Made by a program: the position numbers and the translations under genes
Shown: positions 45,853 through 56,267 of the stretch, piece by piece
Layout of the letters: every line of letters starts with the position of its first letter
Numbering within the stretch: the stretch's first letter is position 1
NCBI RefSeq assembly: GCF_963855985.1
Contig: NC_087105.1
Location: 64,501 to 128,500 of the forward strand
Reading direction: 5' to 3'
Source: Ostrinia nubilalis
Lineage: Eukaryota; Arthropoda; Insecta; Lepidoptera; Crambidae
Length of the DNA stretch: 64,000 bases
The notes under the pieces: model-generated
What the model was told of the DNA's origin: nothing
Seen by the model: the letters and a program-made list of their open reading frames with translations, nothing else
Databases searched by the model: none

Positions 45853-46092
45853 TCTATACTATCTATCTATGTATATTATAAATGCGAAAGTAACTCTGTC
45901 TGTCTGCCTGTCTTGCTTTCACACCTAAACCACTGAACCGATTTTGATGAAATTTGAAACAGAGATAGTTTGAGTCCTGGGAAAGGACATAGGATAGTTT
46001 TTATCCCGGTTTTTGAAACAGGGATGCGTGCGATAAAGTTTTTCTGTGACAGACAAAATTCAACGCGGGCGAAGGCGCGGTCGGAAAGCTAG
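45853..46092 (+). mobile_element. Lep1-like non-autonomous Helitron
   Basis: Begins TCTATACTATC, then ATTATAAATGCGAAAGTAAC, TCTGTCTGTCTGCC repeats, ACCGATTTTGATGAAATTTG, ATAGGATAGTTTTTATCCCG, CTGTGACAGACAAAATTC, GCGGGCGAAGGCGCGG, and ends in CTAG followed by T. The 5' TC, a GC-rich 3' hairpin and CTAG are Helitron hallmarks. No Rep/helicase frame, so it depends on another element. Somewhat diverged from the pair at 49561 and 56268. Confidence 0.85.
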
Positions 46093-46224
46093 TATAGAAT
46101 AAATCAGTTTTGAGTAGTAGATTTTTTTCTTTAAATTTACCTTCCACACAAAATGGCAACTACGGACTTCGACAAGGATTACTTACACAATGTACTAACT
46201 CTTTAGAAAACTATTAACTTCGGT
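46093..46224. other. Spacer between Helitron and long inverted repeat
   Basis: No feature seen in about 130 bp. Confidence 0.35.
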
Positions 46225-46238
46225 TTAATAAACCCCGC

Positions 46239-46454
46239 GTGAGCAGGGGGTCAAAAATTGAGTTAGACTCATTTGAGTGTTCCCCTCCACGGAAATCTTT
46301 AGTAAAAGGCGAAAGATTTATGCGTGTTGAAGGGAAACCAGTGATAAATGGAACGGTGGCCAAACGTCTTAAAGACGGGAAAAAATCAAATGATACCGCG
46401 AGTCAACTCGGCACAGCTCCATCTAGCGGTACCGATGAGACTGTTTTACCTTAG
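46239..46454 (+). CDS. Unidentified 71-residue frame inside the left arm
   Basis: Reads MSRGSKIELDSFECSPPRKS..., then VAKRLKDGKKSNDTASQLGT near residues 42-61, ending ETVLP. The composition (charged, few low-complexity A/T codons) is more protein-like than most frames in the window. I do not recognise a domain. The matching sequence in the right arm (48080-48286, minus strand) is frameshifted by two indels, so at most one arm keeps it. It may be a captured gene fragment carried in the terminal repeat, part of a lost element protein, or chance. No start context or splice site settles this. Confidence 0.25.
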   Translation: MSRGSKIELDSFECSPPRKSLVKGERFMRVEGKPVINGTVAKRLKDGKKSNDTASQLGTAPSSGTDETVLP

Positions 46455-47017
46455 TGGTGTTACGTGTCATCACAGAAATACTTTTTGTTGGTATATCATG
46501 TCAAAATCGTACTATAGTGACCGCTAAACCTATACAAGATCTATTACAGCTAGTAACACGATATTAATAACAATAGAATTGCGATCAGTGATGTCCTCTG
46601 CTCTAATAGAAATTGAATATAAATAAAACTAACACGCATTTCGGCAATCTTTTGACAGATGTGCTATTACTCAAAGGCGTGACACACAACAATTTAGTTG
46701 CGCAAGCAAATCGCTGCAATTCGGATAGCGATCCATCACGAGCCGTGAGTTTAGAGAGCGATCACCGAAAAAAGTGGCGAAATTAGGTGTTTGGACGTAG
46801 CGTGTAATCGCAGGTAAACAGCGTTTACACTTGCTTCTTTAGATTGATAGTCTATTTCATACATAGTATTTAATAATGTTACGTATATTCACAGTTTTTT
46901 TTTTAACAATAGATAATTTCATCGTCATTCATTTAATGCTAGCATAAAATCCAAGTGTTGATAAGTAGAGACATAAGTAGAGACATCAGACTATGAAACA
47001 TCGAGGAATCATATTTT

Positions 47018-47041
47018 AACCGACTTCAAAAAAGGAGGAGG
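47018..47041 (+). repeat. ACCGACTTC...GGAGGAGG dispersed motif
   Basis: A 24-bp string running from AACCGACTTC through AAAAAAGG to GGAGG, repeated at 54235-54258 where it heads a longer repeat. Common in lepidopteran genomes to my knowledge; element class uncertain. Confidence 0.6.
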
Positions 47042-47521
47042 TTATTAAATATTAGGTATATTATTCTTGGAAATCTATGAATAGTAAAATCATAAGTTTT
47101 ATCAATTGCAGACAATTATACAGTTTTCAGTTACCTAATATTTTGTAAGATGCATTTAATTTTAATGTTTGTATCCAAGAATTTGTGCTTTTGTTGTTAT
47201 ATGTACTTACTCTTAAATAAATTAATGTTTATTGTATTGTATACAGACTTTTGAATCATCCCAGGACAAAGAGTAACCGATCCGTTAATTAGAAGCGTAA
47301 TCAGCGCTGGCACGGCTCATGCTATCTCCGTATTAATATCTCGGATTGTCAGGCAACAAATTCGAAAATCCTGTCCGAGTATCGCGCTGATCGCCGTATC
47401 TCTAACGAGCATCGCCTGATCGATGGCCGCGGTAGTGCTGCTGGGATTTATCATCGATGATGTTTGTATCATCATCATTTTAGAGCTTATAGAGATGTTT
47501 ACAGAATGTAGGCACCTTCTA

Positions 47522-47920
47522 TACAGGGTGTCCTAAAAAGAAGTGTCAAGCCAAAGCTCAGAGGTAGAGCATCACTAGGTATATCCAAATCACCCCCATG
47601 TATGTTCCTATGTTCCGCTATTTTTGATAGTTTTCGAGTTACGATTGTTTTAAACTGTGATTAGGCACTTTTTTGGTCACTGTGACGCTGATAGTCAAGT
47701 TACATGCTTGATTTTTTTTATTATGAGATGAATAGCAGGCCTAGCTGATTTAGAAGTATTTACATATACGAGTAAAACACGAATGTAAACTAAAAATCCA
47801 GTATACATGTTGTAAAAAAAAATAACTCGAAAACTATCAAAAGTCTCGGTGATTCGGGTAGCCCTAGTGATGCTCTACCTCTGGGCTTCGGCTTGACACT
47901 ACTTTTTGGGACACCCTGTA
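47522..47920. mobile_element. MITE with CAGGGTGTCC ends and TA duplication
   Basis: Element 47524-47918 with inverted ends CAGGGTGTCCTAAAAAGAAG and complement CAGGGTGTCCCAAAAAGTAG; arms continue for about 110 bp (GTGTCAAGCC, CAGAGGTAGAGCATCACTAG, TTTGATAGTTTTCGAGTTA). Flanking TA at 47522-47523 and 47919-47920. Probable mariner-type MITE. Confidence 0.8.
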
Positions 47921-47998
47921 TTTTTATTTTATTTTATTCAAGTCTAATTAAAAAAATATATTAGAAGATATGCTTATTAACAGTTTTATTCAATCTGT

Positions 47999-48073
47999 AT
48001 AACTTTTCTATCAGTAATCCATGTAACAAGTAGGAGAACTACTTGTTACATGGATTACTGATAGAAAAGTTAT
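47999..48073. repeat. Perfect palindrome, 35-bp arms
   Basis: Left arm 47999-48033, loop GAGAA (48034-48038), right arm 48039-48073, an exact reverse complement over all 35 bp. It ends 6 bp before the right arm of the long inverted-repeat unit. No TIR-like flanks or target duplication seen. Confidence 0.93.
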
Positions 48074-48299
48074 ATTGCGCCGCTCGATGGAGCTGTGCTG
48101 AGTTGACTCGCGGTATCATTTGATTTTTTCCCGTCTTTAAGACGTTTGGCCACCGTTTTATTTGTCACTCTGGTTTCCCTTCAACACGCATAAATCTTTC
48201 GCCTTTTACTAAAGATTTCCGTGGAGGGGAACACTCAATCACTCAAATGAGTCTCACTCAATTTTTGACGCCCTGCTCACGCGGGGCATATTAACCAAA

Positions 48300-48517
48300 C
48301 TAGCTGTGCCCGCGACTTCGTACGCGTGAAAACCCGTTTTCGCAACATTATTCATTGTTGCTCTACTCCTATTAATCGTAGCATAATGTTGTATAGCATT
48401 CCTCGATAAATGGTCTATCTAACACTGAAAGATTTTTTCAAATCAGACCATAAGTTCCGGAGATTAGCGCGTTCAGGTAAACAAACAAACTCTTCAGCTC
48501 TTTAATATTAGTATAGA
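48300..48517 (-). mobile_element. Lep1-like Helitron, second subfamily
   Basis: On the minus strand it starts TCTATACTAATATTAAAGAG and ends GCGAAAACGGGTTTTCACGC, GTACGAAGTCGCGGGCACAG, CTAG. The termini match the Lep1-like group but the body is different, hence a separate non-autonomous subfamily. It abuts the right end of the long inverted-repeat unit. Confidence 0.75.
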
Positions 48518-49560
48518 TTAATAGTTATCTACCATTTATAAGAGTTGATGGTTAGAAATTATCGATAAGTAGAGAGTGTCGGTGTCTCTTCCCTACTGAT
48601 GGATGGCTGCGCGGGCGCACTCAAAACACTTAATTGACAGCTTCGATTAGACGCAGGATTTTGGGAATATTAAACGTGTACCGTTTATCGAGCCTCTCCG
48701 ATCTAATTAATGGGCCGAGCTTCTAAGCTTCCAAGTGCTTGCGTCGGTAGTTTTAATTCCAGGCCACATTGTTAAGTAATTAAATATGTTAATCGTCATC
48801 TTTGGAATGAAAATTAAACACATATTTACTTGTATACACTAATGTATTTTTTTACTCGTATACAAGTTAACTGTCTGAAACAAGGGTGTTAATAATTTTC
48901 AAACGATTCGCGTAGGTAAAGTATACGAAATTATTTCACACAAAAATGATTATGAAAACGATCTAATATGTTTTTAGAATAAGCCAATAGAGTACAAATA
49001 TTCAAATGTCGCACTAAACTTTTCATATTCAAATCGCCCTAGTTTACTATTATAAATGTTTGTTTAAATAACAAAACAAAAGGTTTAACCCAACTGTCCA
49101 TGACAGGATATTATCGATGTGACACTTTGTGTTACACATGTTGATTGTAACCCGACCGGCGAGCCACGTGCCGGGCCGCGTCGGGTCGGGTCGGGCCGCC
49201 ATTGTCCGGTGGTCATCGCGAGGGGACGAACAAATTGCCTTTTGTCGACCACCCCTTAATTGTCTGTTTAAAATTTAGTTGAGCTTTTTAACAATGTAAT
49301 TGTTAATGAATAGCGCGTGGTTAGACACGCAAATGTTGATGTCAATTTGAAGATAAATTCGCTGGATTAGTTTATTTAGTTAGTGGGGTGTAGTGGGCGA
49401 GATAGCAAAATTATTTGTTGTATTTTTTTTTGCTACGTGAAATCTTCATTCGTTTATGTCCAATTCAATGTACACTACCTACCTAACAAAAGTCAGCATA
49501 AATGATCGAATAGAAATTATTGCAAACTCCAGTTGCGATAAATATTTTTTTTAATCCCAA
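48518..49560. other. Unique sequence with GC-rich patches
   Basis: No gene seen. A short GTCGG tandem run (about 49177-49194) is followed by CCGCCATTGTCCGGTGGTC. Confidence 0.4.
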
Positions 49561-49793
49561 TCCTAACTAATATTATAAATGCGAAAGTAACTCTGTCTGT
49601 CTGTCTGTCTGTTACGCTTTCCCGCTTAAACCTCGCAACCGATTTTGATGAAATTTGGCATAGAGATAGTTTGAGTCCCGGGAAAGAACATAGGATAGTT
49701 TTTATCCCGGTTTTTGAAACAGGGACGCGCGCGATAAAGTTTTTCTGTGACAGACAAAATTCCACGCGGGCGAAGCCGCGGGCGGAAAGCTAG
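49561..49793 (+). mobile_element. Lep1-like Helitron, copy identical to 56268-56503
   Basis: From TAATATTATAAATGCGAAAG to the CTAG end I find no difference from the copy at 56268-56503. Contains (TCTG)n at about 49591-49611, ATAGGATAGTTTTTATCCCG, GCGGGCGAAGCCGCGGGC and a CTAG end followed by T. The short open frame on the minus strand (49517-49765) is a by-product present in both copies. Confidence 0.9.
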
Positions 49794-52462
49794 TAAACAG
49801 TAAAAATCTCAAACGAAACATGTAAGTGGTGGACAGCCGTCCAAACCGGTAGCAATCAGCAGTCCCAGGTTCAATTATCGCCGCAAAAACACGGGGCAAA
49901 GCTCCTGGCCGGGTTTGGCGGAGTCCATGGAATGGTCAGTTCAATGAAACATTGTTTGCTTGCTGCAATTTTTGGCGTAAAAAGAAACATGCGGGCTTTT
50001 TGCTGATACTTAAATTAGAAATTGAATGTTCTTTAATTGCGATGTAAATAAATATTCACGTATCTAATAAAGAATTAGTGGCTGAAAGTTGGCAATTCAT
50101 TAGGACTATTTTAGTCACCATAAACAATAAACATCAAGTCACAGAAAAGCAAACCGCAATTTTCTTTAGATTTTCCAGCTATTTGACTTGAAAACGTAAA
50201 GATATAGAAAGTGGATTCGAAAACAATACTACTGAACCGATTTCGATAAAATGTTGATTGGACCATTGCTGCATTGCTAGCAATTTGAAGGATAAGCCAA
50301 GCAATTGAAAAATACTCGTAATGCAATCCAAAATTCTGACTTTGGTGAATAAGTTAATTTCCTGCTGAAATGGTCTTTATATATACCACCTGATAAGCTG
50401 ATATAGCCAATACAATGTATTGCACATATTGAGTTTCCAAGTAACCAAAGTAACCGTAGCTTGACCGCAAAATCAATAGATCGCGGCCCACAGCCCGCCG
50501 GCGACAATCGGCGACGTCCGCCGTGACGTCACGCGCAGCTGCGAAGGGGCGCTCATTACCGCCATTATCCGCGCGCCTTTAATTAGTGATGTAACAGACA
50601 CTCTTCAATGAGAATATCAGTCTTTATTCAGTTGCAGTTTAAAAAAAAAAAATGGTACGACGAATGTTTCAGGCTTTATGAATATCTAAAGGTCGTTTGC
50701 CACCAAATGGAGCAGAACTCTGCTCAACCGTTTCTACTGCACCTGACACTCAGAATCTAAACAACGAAATGAGCTACTTTTTACCTGTTATAATATGCGA
50801 CTAATGATTTGAATTGTTTAGTTGAATTGTTCCCATGTATAATTTTAATTATTAATTTTCATGGCGTTAGCAAAAATAAATTATTCAGTGAATACAACTA
50901 CTCGCAACGGTAACGTCACTATTTTTAATTACAATGTCTGATCGCATCGCGCTAATTCCTGACATTTAGCTAAAAAAAGTGTATCTAAAGAGCCGGGCTT
51001 AAGCGCCCTTATTAATGAAATTAGGGTGCGCGCACAATTGGTCAGCGTTTGGAGAGAGGACAATGGCGGATGATCCGCCGCGATGACTCTTGAATTGTCT
51101 CGTTTTAATGAAGTTGGGCGAGATGAGGTTGGGGTGCGAATTAAAAACATTTTAATGTGCGAACGGGTCAGGTGTAAGCACTGATGTGAGATTCGTCTTG
51201 TATTCATTATTTCTAGAAATAAATAGACCACATTTATGTTAAAATTATGTTTGTTCCCCAATAATAACGATGCTGCTCACGTACAATGATATAAAAGGTC
51301 AATTGTAACATTGTAAATAATGATGGTACGGAAATAATAGACAGACACATCCTACAGGATAATTACAAATGGCGTCTGTTAACTGTGTCCGTATTATTAG
51401 CTAAGTATTTAGTATTTCCTTTTAATTGGTATCTCTCTTAAAGAAATTAAGGATTAACAGTAAAAATGGGTAAATTAAACGTTACCACCGTCACCGTATA
51501 ATTGACTCATGAAATTGTTTCGTTGCAGTTTTATCCCTTTCTTCTAATACTTGGGCGTATCCTTAGACCATTATAGTCATTTCTGAATAATTGGTACAAG
51601 CAATATTTAGAAAATACGTGTACCTACTCCAGGCACATTAATTACAGAGACCTTGGCAGCACGTGGGTGGACCCACCCTATTCCGGCCGTGTGATGTATA
51701 AAATGTAATCAGTGACCTCTAGCGATGTACGTATCGTTAACCACAGCCGACGCGCGCGCATGGATCACGTCCATGTCAATAATTAAATTGAAAAATCGTA
51801 TCTGTGCGCCGACAAATTAAGTCGTGGTTAGGGGTTCCATCTTTCTCATTGTATCAGGGAACACCAGCTTTATTCTTACATAAGACAGTGCAGCAGTGGT
51901 ACAAAGCCAACAAAATCAATTCCACTTTATTTGAGGCCAAAAGTAGTAGAAAGTTTGCTTTATTTGTGTCTGGGAAATTTAATTCAATAGGTAGGTTTCC
52001 ATTACGATGAAAATTAAAACAGTAGTTCTTTTATCATAAACCAGGACACAACAGATACCTATATGGTTATGGGATACTGAATTCTAGCTATTCTATTTTT
52101 TTTTTCATTCGTTGTTGAAATTCCAAAATTGTCTTTTTCGACTTGGCCACCCCACCGAATAGTGATGGAGAGCGATCATCAACCAGACATGCGATGTCGA
52201 TAGTAACGACAAATGAGGCATTATATCTCGAGAGATCCGATCGCTCGATACCACGGAGAGGCCGAGAGACTGATCGAATGCTGGATGCCGAATGACCATG
52301 TTGACGCGGCGAATGATATAAACATTTATCAGGGAATAGTGTGTGATTGTTGTTGTTTCTGGACCGGACAATATGCTCGACCCTACCACACGTAGTTTGA
52401 GGAACAATTTCACAATTCTAGAAGTGTAACTCATTCCTAGTAAACTTTTAAAGTTGAAATTG
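49794..52462. other. Unique sequence with one CRE-like site
   Basis: No gene seen. GC-rich patch at 50460-50580 with the CRE-like site. Frames at 50929-51261 (minus) and 52105-52434 (minus, opposed by 52213-52395 plus) have no domain. Confidence 0.4.
50523..50532. promoter_or_regulatory. CRE-like palindrome GTGACGTCAC
   Basis: Third perfect copy, inside a GC-rich patch followed by GCGCAGCTGCG and CCGCCATTATCCGCGCGCC. See 12096 and 23231. Confidence 0.35.
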
Positions 52463-52575
52463 TGTCAATTGATGAGACATGTATTGGCTCCTTAAGAGCA
52501 TTTGACGATTTGCAAGTACTAATTTAATTAGTCTAAACAAATAAAGATAATTTTGATTTTGATTTTGATTTTGAA
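52463..52575 (+). mobile_element. LINE 3' tail with (TTTGAT)n
   Basis: GATGAGACATGTATTGGCTC, CTTAAGAGCATTTGACGATT, TTAGTCTAAACAAATAAAG, then TTTTGATTTTGATTTTGA. Same family as 33265 and 19461. Confidence 0.85.
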
Positions 52576-52797
52576 TTAGGTACTAAAAGTTGGGTGGTCT
52601 CAATATAAAGGTTATCCTAGATCCTAAACAATACCTAAATATAATAGCAGAAGATTATAAGGCAGGCAATATTAAAGTGGATCCTAATAGGATAGGATTC
52701 TTTAAAACTACTATAATTAAACAACAAATCATTTAGTTTCAGACTGGCATTTCTTTGTTAATCGTTAGTTAACCAACGTATAAGGTAGTCGATGCAT

Positions 52798-52860
52798 GAT
52801 TATGTTGTCGCGGGTTATCGCCGCCGGTGGCCTGCCCTCGCTAATGGCCGCGATAATTAT
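52798..52860 (+). repeat. GC-rich box 1 of a related pair
   Basis: Begins GATTATGTTGTCGCG, then CGCCGGTGGCC and GCTAATGGCCGCGATAATTA. The start is identical over 15 bp to 53371-53385, and later parts correspond loosely. Confidence 0.5.
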
Positions 52861-53370
52861 CTTACTATTACAATAGATTTCACTTTAACATTTAAAACAG
52901 GATTTCTAGTTAATTGATGGTTTTAGATAGTCTAATATTATAGCTATTTATATTCGAGTAGAACTCCTATCATTTTGATGGGCGTCTGGCGTCATTTTAT
53001 TTCACCACAAATCAAAATGTGTAGAAGCTATGAGTAACAAGATAGAAAATGAAGAGTTGCAACAATTTATATTTGAATGTGATTTTTTTGTCATATTTGA
53101 TAAGTAGTTTTTTTAATGGATGCTAAATCTACCAAACCCAACCGTAAAACCAACGTCACTGCAATCATTGCATCATCCATCTATAGGGAATTCCATTATC
53201 AACATCTTGATCGCATTCCACCCGAAAAAGTAATTTGCAAGGTTTTCCGACCACCTTAGCAAGGTACCAATCAATATGGTCGAACCGCTCCCGATTCCGT
53301 ATCAAATTCAACAAGAACAATTAAACGGACAATCCTATTATCTGCCCGTGGAGCAAGTAGCCGGTACCTG

Positions 53371-53440
53371 GATTATGTTGTCGCGCCCGGTGGCCCGGTG
53401 GCCGGTGGCCGCACTAATGTCCGTAATTGGCCATTGATTC
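53371..53440 (+). repeat. GC-rich box 2 of a related pair
   Basis: Begins GATTATGTTGTCGCG, then three GGTGGCC units and GCACTAATGTCCGTAATTGG. Offset from box 1 is 573 bp. Confidence 0.5.
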
Positions 53441-54179
53441 GGCGCGCGCGCAGACGCCGCCTATTGTTCCGATAACTTTACACTATTCCACAGATAGAGA
53501 ACATTCGCGGGGAATTTATTAGAAAGCAATGTGCAAGGTTTTGTTTGCAAACAGGACCAAACGTTTGTGCTTACCCTGAAAATATTGAAATATTGTGCTA
53601 ACTGACGAAGATATAAGAAGTCAGGAAGTTTTGAAAGGCTTGTAATATAATTAATCTTCCAAACCAATACGGCCAACTGACACCGAACTTTCTATAGTCC
53701 TAGTAATTTCAATACATCTTTGATTGCAAAGTGAAATAAAGTTTGTGGCTTTTCTAAACAATAGATCAATCTGCGCAAACTCGAATCAATACAATCGTAC
53801 GTATGTCTGTACAGGTCGCAGATATTGTGGACCACCACGGTTGATACAATTACACCACAAATTAAATGTGGACTGACGCACGCGGAGCAGTTATTAATGA
53901 ATTGTCAAAGAAAGAAAAAGCCGATTCCAAGCGACTTGATGAGTGTTTCACATTTTAATTAATATACGACAGTTCTATTTAATGAGTATTCTTGCGGATA
54001 AAATATGTAAAAAGTCTCTCGCAGTGCAATCAATCAAAAATCACAATGTGTATGTACCTGACAATAATGATTGTGATTTTCAATAATATTCTTGCTGTTC
54101 TATGATGGTTACGTATTTAGTTTTAATTTCCATTTGAAATAAAACTGTTTTATTTTATACTGCTCGTTTGCCTCCTATC

Positions 54180-54183
<4 letters not shown>

Positions 54184-54211
<28 letters not shown>

Positions 54212-54299
54212 CATATCACTAAACTGTATTTTCAACCGACTTCAAAAAAGGAGGAGGTTCTCAATTCGACCCGTATGTTTTTTTTTTTTTTTTTTTTTT
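54184..54299. repeat. A28 run, CCGACTTC motif and T22 run
   Basis: 28 consecutive A at 54184-54211, the CCGACTTCAAAAAAGGAGG motif at 54235-54258, TCTCAATTCGACCCGTATG, and 22 T at 54278-54299. The homopolymers are liable to assembly or sequencing error. Confidence 0.8.
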
Positions 54300-54310
54300 C
54301 TATGTTTGTT

Positions 54311-54635
54311 ACGCGATAACTCCGCCAATTATGAACCGATTTGAACAAATCTTTTTTCGGCGTATAGGTAATACCTCAAGGGTGGTCCCATTTAAATTTA
54401 ATAATAAAAAAAACAACCCCCAAGGGTGGAAAATTGGGGATGAACTTTTTTATACGCAATATCTCCGCCGATTATAAACCAATTTGAACGATTATTTTTT
54501 TGTTGAATAGGTATTATCAAAAGGGTGGTTTCATGCGAATTTGAAGAAAATATTTCACCCCCAAGGGTGGAAAATTGGGGATGAACTTTTTTATACGCAA
54601 TATCTCCGCCGATTATGAACCAATTTTTTTTGGTC
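54311..54635 (+). repeat. Tandem repeat of about 142 bp, three copies
   Basis: ACGCRATAWCTCCGCCRATTAT recurs at about 54311, 54454 and 54595, and CAAGGGTGGAAAATTGGGG at 54421 and 54562. The second and third units are much more alike than the first. Part of the dispersed repeat headed by the CCGACTTC motif. Confidence 0.8.
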
Positions 54636-54726
54636 TCAGTGTACTGCCTACCTTCAGTGGTAACATCAAGGTAATAATTAGTTAACTAAAAAGCAAGAAA
54701 TAAGTAAAATTTTATAAAAAAAAATA

Positions 54727-55005
54727 AAACCGACTCCAAAAAACCTACACTAAAACGTAGAAAAATAATTACTAATTACCTACTTATTTATTAGGACGAA
54801 TTATTAATATTTATGTAGGTATACCATGATTGATACTTTTGGAGTCGGTGCAGGCAAACTTTACATGTTTCATAATCTTGGCACCGACTCCAGAAGTATC
54901 AATCATGGTATACCTACATAAATATTAATAATTCGTCCTAATAAATAAGTAGGTAATTAGTAATTATTTTTCTACGTTTTAGTGTAGGTTTTTTGGAGTC
55001 GGTTT
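54727..55005. repeat. Near-perfect hairpin with 125-bp arms
   Basis: Left arm 54727-54851, loop 54852-54880 (29 bp), right arm 54881-55005. The arms are reverse complements with one mismatch that I can find (124 of 125). Each arm is itself bounded by ACCGACTCC outside and GGAGTCGGT inside (or the reverse), like two small elements head to head. No coding capacity. Such symmetry implies recent origin, gene conversion, or selection. Confidence 0.93.
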
Positions 55006-55194
55006 TTTATGTAGGTATTGATAGACTTTTCGGTTCACACGGTGCACACGTTACATTTTGATGCAGGTATGTTAACGTAGAGTTGATCTTTGGAAAAAAA
55101 TTCAAACTTTCTAAATAAAATAAAGGTAAAAAAGTTATGTGTATTTCAATGGAAACTTCCAAGCCCACCCTGAAAACAAAGCACCATAATAATA
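55006..55194. other. Short AT-rich spacer
   Basis: No feature seen. Confidence 0.35.
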
Positions 55195-55229
55195 AAAACC
55201 ACCATTTTTAACTGTGGGCGTTCCAAACA

Positions 55230-55425
55230 ATGGGGAATTCCAATATTTGAGCGAATCACAACAGTATGCGTATTGCAAATCTACAATGGCGCAGTAATTA
55301 TTGCTTGCCGTTGGTCCTTCGAGCCGGATCGAATATGCAAGATGGCGGTCGGCGTCGAGTTGCGGCATTGTGTCAAGTGGCGCGTACGCAGTGGCCTTTG
55401 ATTGGCTGATTGTGAGCGTTATGCT
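55230..55425. repeat. GC-rich paralogous segment 1
   Basis: Contains CCAATATTTGAGCGAATC, CTACAATGGCG, a 24-bp core at 55311-55334 (TTGGTCCTTC then GAGCCGGATCGAAT), a GCATTGT string, CGTACGCAG and TTTGATTGGCTG. The same order recurs at 55830-55960. On the minus strand both cores encode SIRLxGP in open frames, but no domain is recognised. Confidence 0.5.
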
Positions 55426-55829
55426 CAATTATTTCCGTCCAAATATTAATTGTTGTGACGTTGTTTCATCACGAACAGTTTCTACTATTGAAAAACGAGC
55501 AGGACTGTAAAAAATAAGAAATTCTAATAACTGTACTGTATCCAATAGGTAGATAAAAAAATATATATGTTGATGAGGATATACGGGTTATTCAGTATTC
55601 CATCCACGACATCTCTACCCACTTGCAGGTAAAATAAATTACCTAAATATTCAAAATCATTCAACATGATTCACTGTCGTCCATAATACAATTTAAAAAG
55701 AAATGTTCCTTTGGAAAGGATAATGAATTTTCTAATTATTTACACAAAGCCATGCCGACTTAACGTGTTGATTTGTAATTTTATATACAGCCAGCCAAGT
55801 GCTTTTATTTGAGCATGTACATAAACTCC

Positions 55830-55990
55830 CAATATTGAAACTGAAATCCAAAATGGCGGTTTTAGCTGCACTTCTTTCTTTGGTCCTTTGAGCCGGATCG
55901 AATGCGCGTCGCATTCCGCATTGTTCGCGGCGACGCGTGCGCAGCCGGCGATTGGTCGCCGTCGCCATTGTCCGCGATTGTAATCGATCT
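55830..55990. repeat. GC-rich paralogous segment 2
   Basis: CCCAATATTGAAACTG, CCAAAATGGCGG, the core at 55880-55903 (one mismatch in 24 to segment 1), GCATTGTTCG, CGTGCGCAG and GCGATTGGTCG, in the order of segment 1 at 569 bp offset. Followed by a CG-rich stretch with GATCGCGCGATATCGCGC. Confidence 0.5.
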
Positions 55991-56267
55991 CTCGCTCAAT
56001 TTGTTCCAAGATCGCGCGATATCGCGCAATTACGCTACTTAATTGGAAGCAGCTAAGACAATAGGACATGCGGGAACAATACTTGTTTGTAACGATAACA
56101 TGCCTCCCTGCCTGGCATCTTAATTTAGGTCTTTCTTGGAAGAAATAGTATTTGAACGAGCCTAATTGTCACAAAGTTATGTTATTAGTAAAGTATCCCC
56201 CTGAAGCCACGGCTGAAACCTTTATAAAAAATAATATAATAATTTCGCCATTTTCTTACTAATCTAA

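Larger units (their letters stand above)
46225..48294. mobile_element. Long inverted-repeat unit with nested insertions
   Basis: Left arm 46233-46429 and right arm 48080-48286 are reverse complements of about 200 bp, beginning CCCCGCGTGAGCAGGG at the outside, with TTAATA just beyond on both sides. The right arm has an insertion of about 8-10 bp and a 2-bp indel relative to the left. Between them lie a TA-flanked MITE (47524-47918), a perfect palindrome (47999-48073) and a CCGACTTCAAAAAAGGAGG motif (47018-47041). I read it as one foldback-type element of about 2.07 kb whose middle took later insertions; target duplication is unclear. Confidence 0.7.
52576..54183. other. Unique sequence with two related GC-rich boxes
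   Basis: The boxes are listed separately. No gene; the minus frame at 53461-53676 has no domain. Confidence 0.4.

Noticed and set aside
49517..49765. Conserved protein suggested by identical frames at 49517-49765 and 56185-56475
   Set aside because: The identity comes from two copies of a Helitron; the frame is antisense and non-coding.
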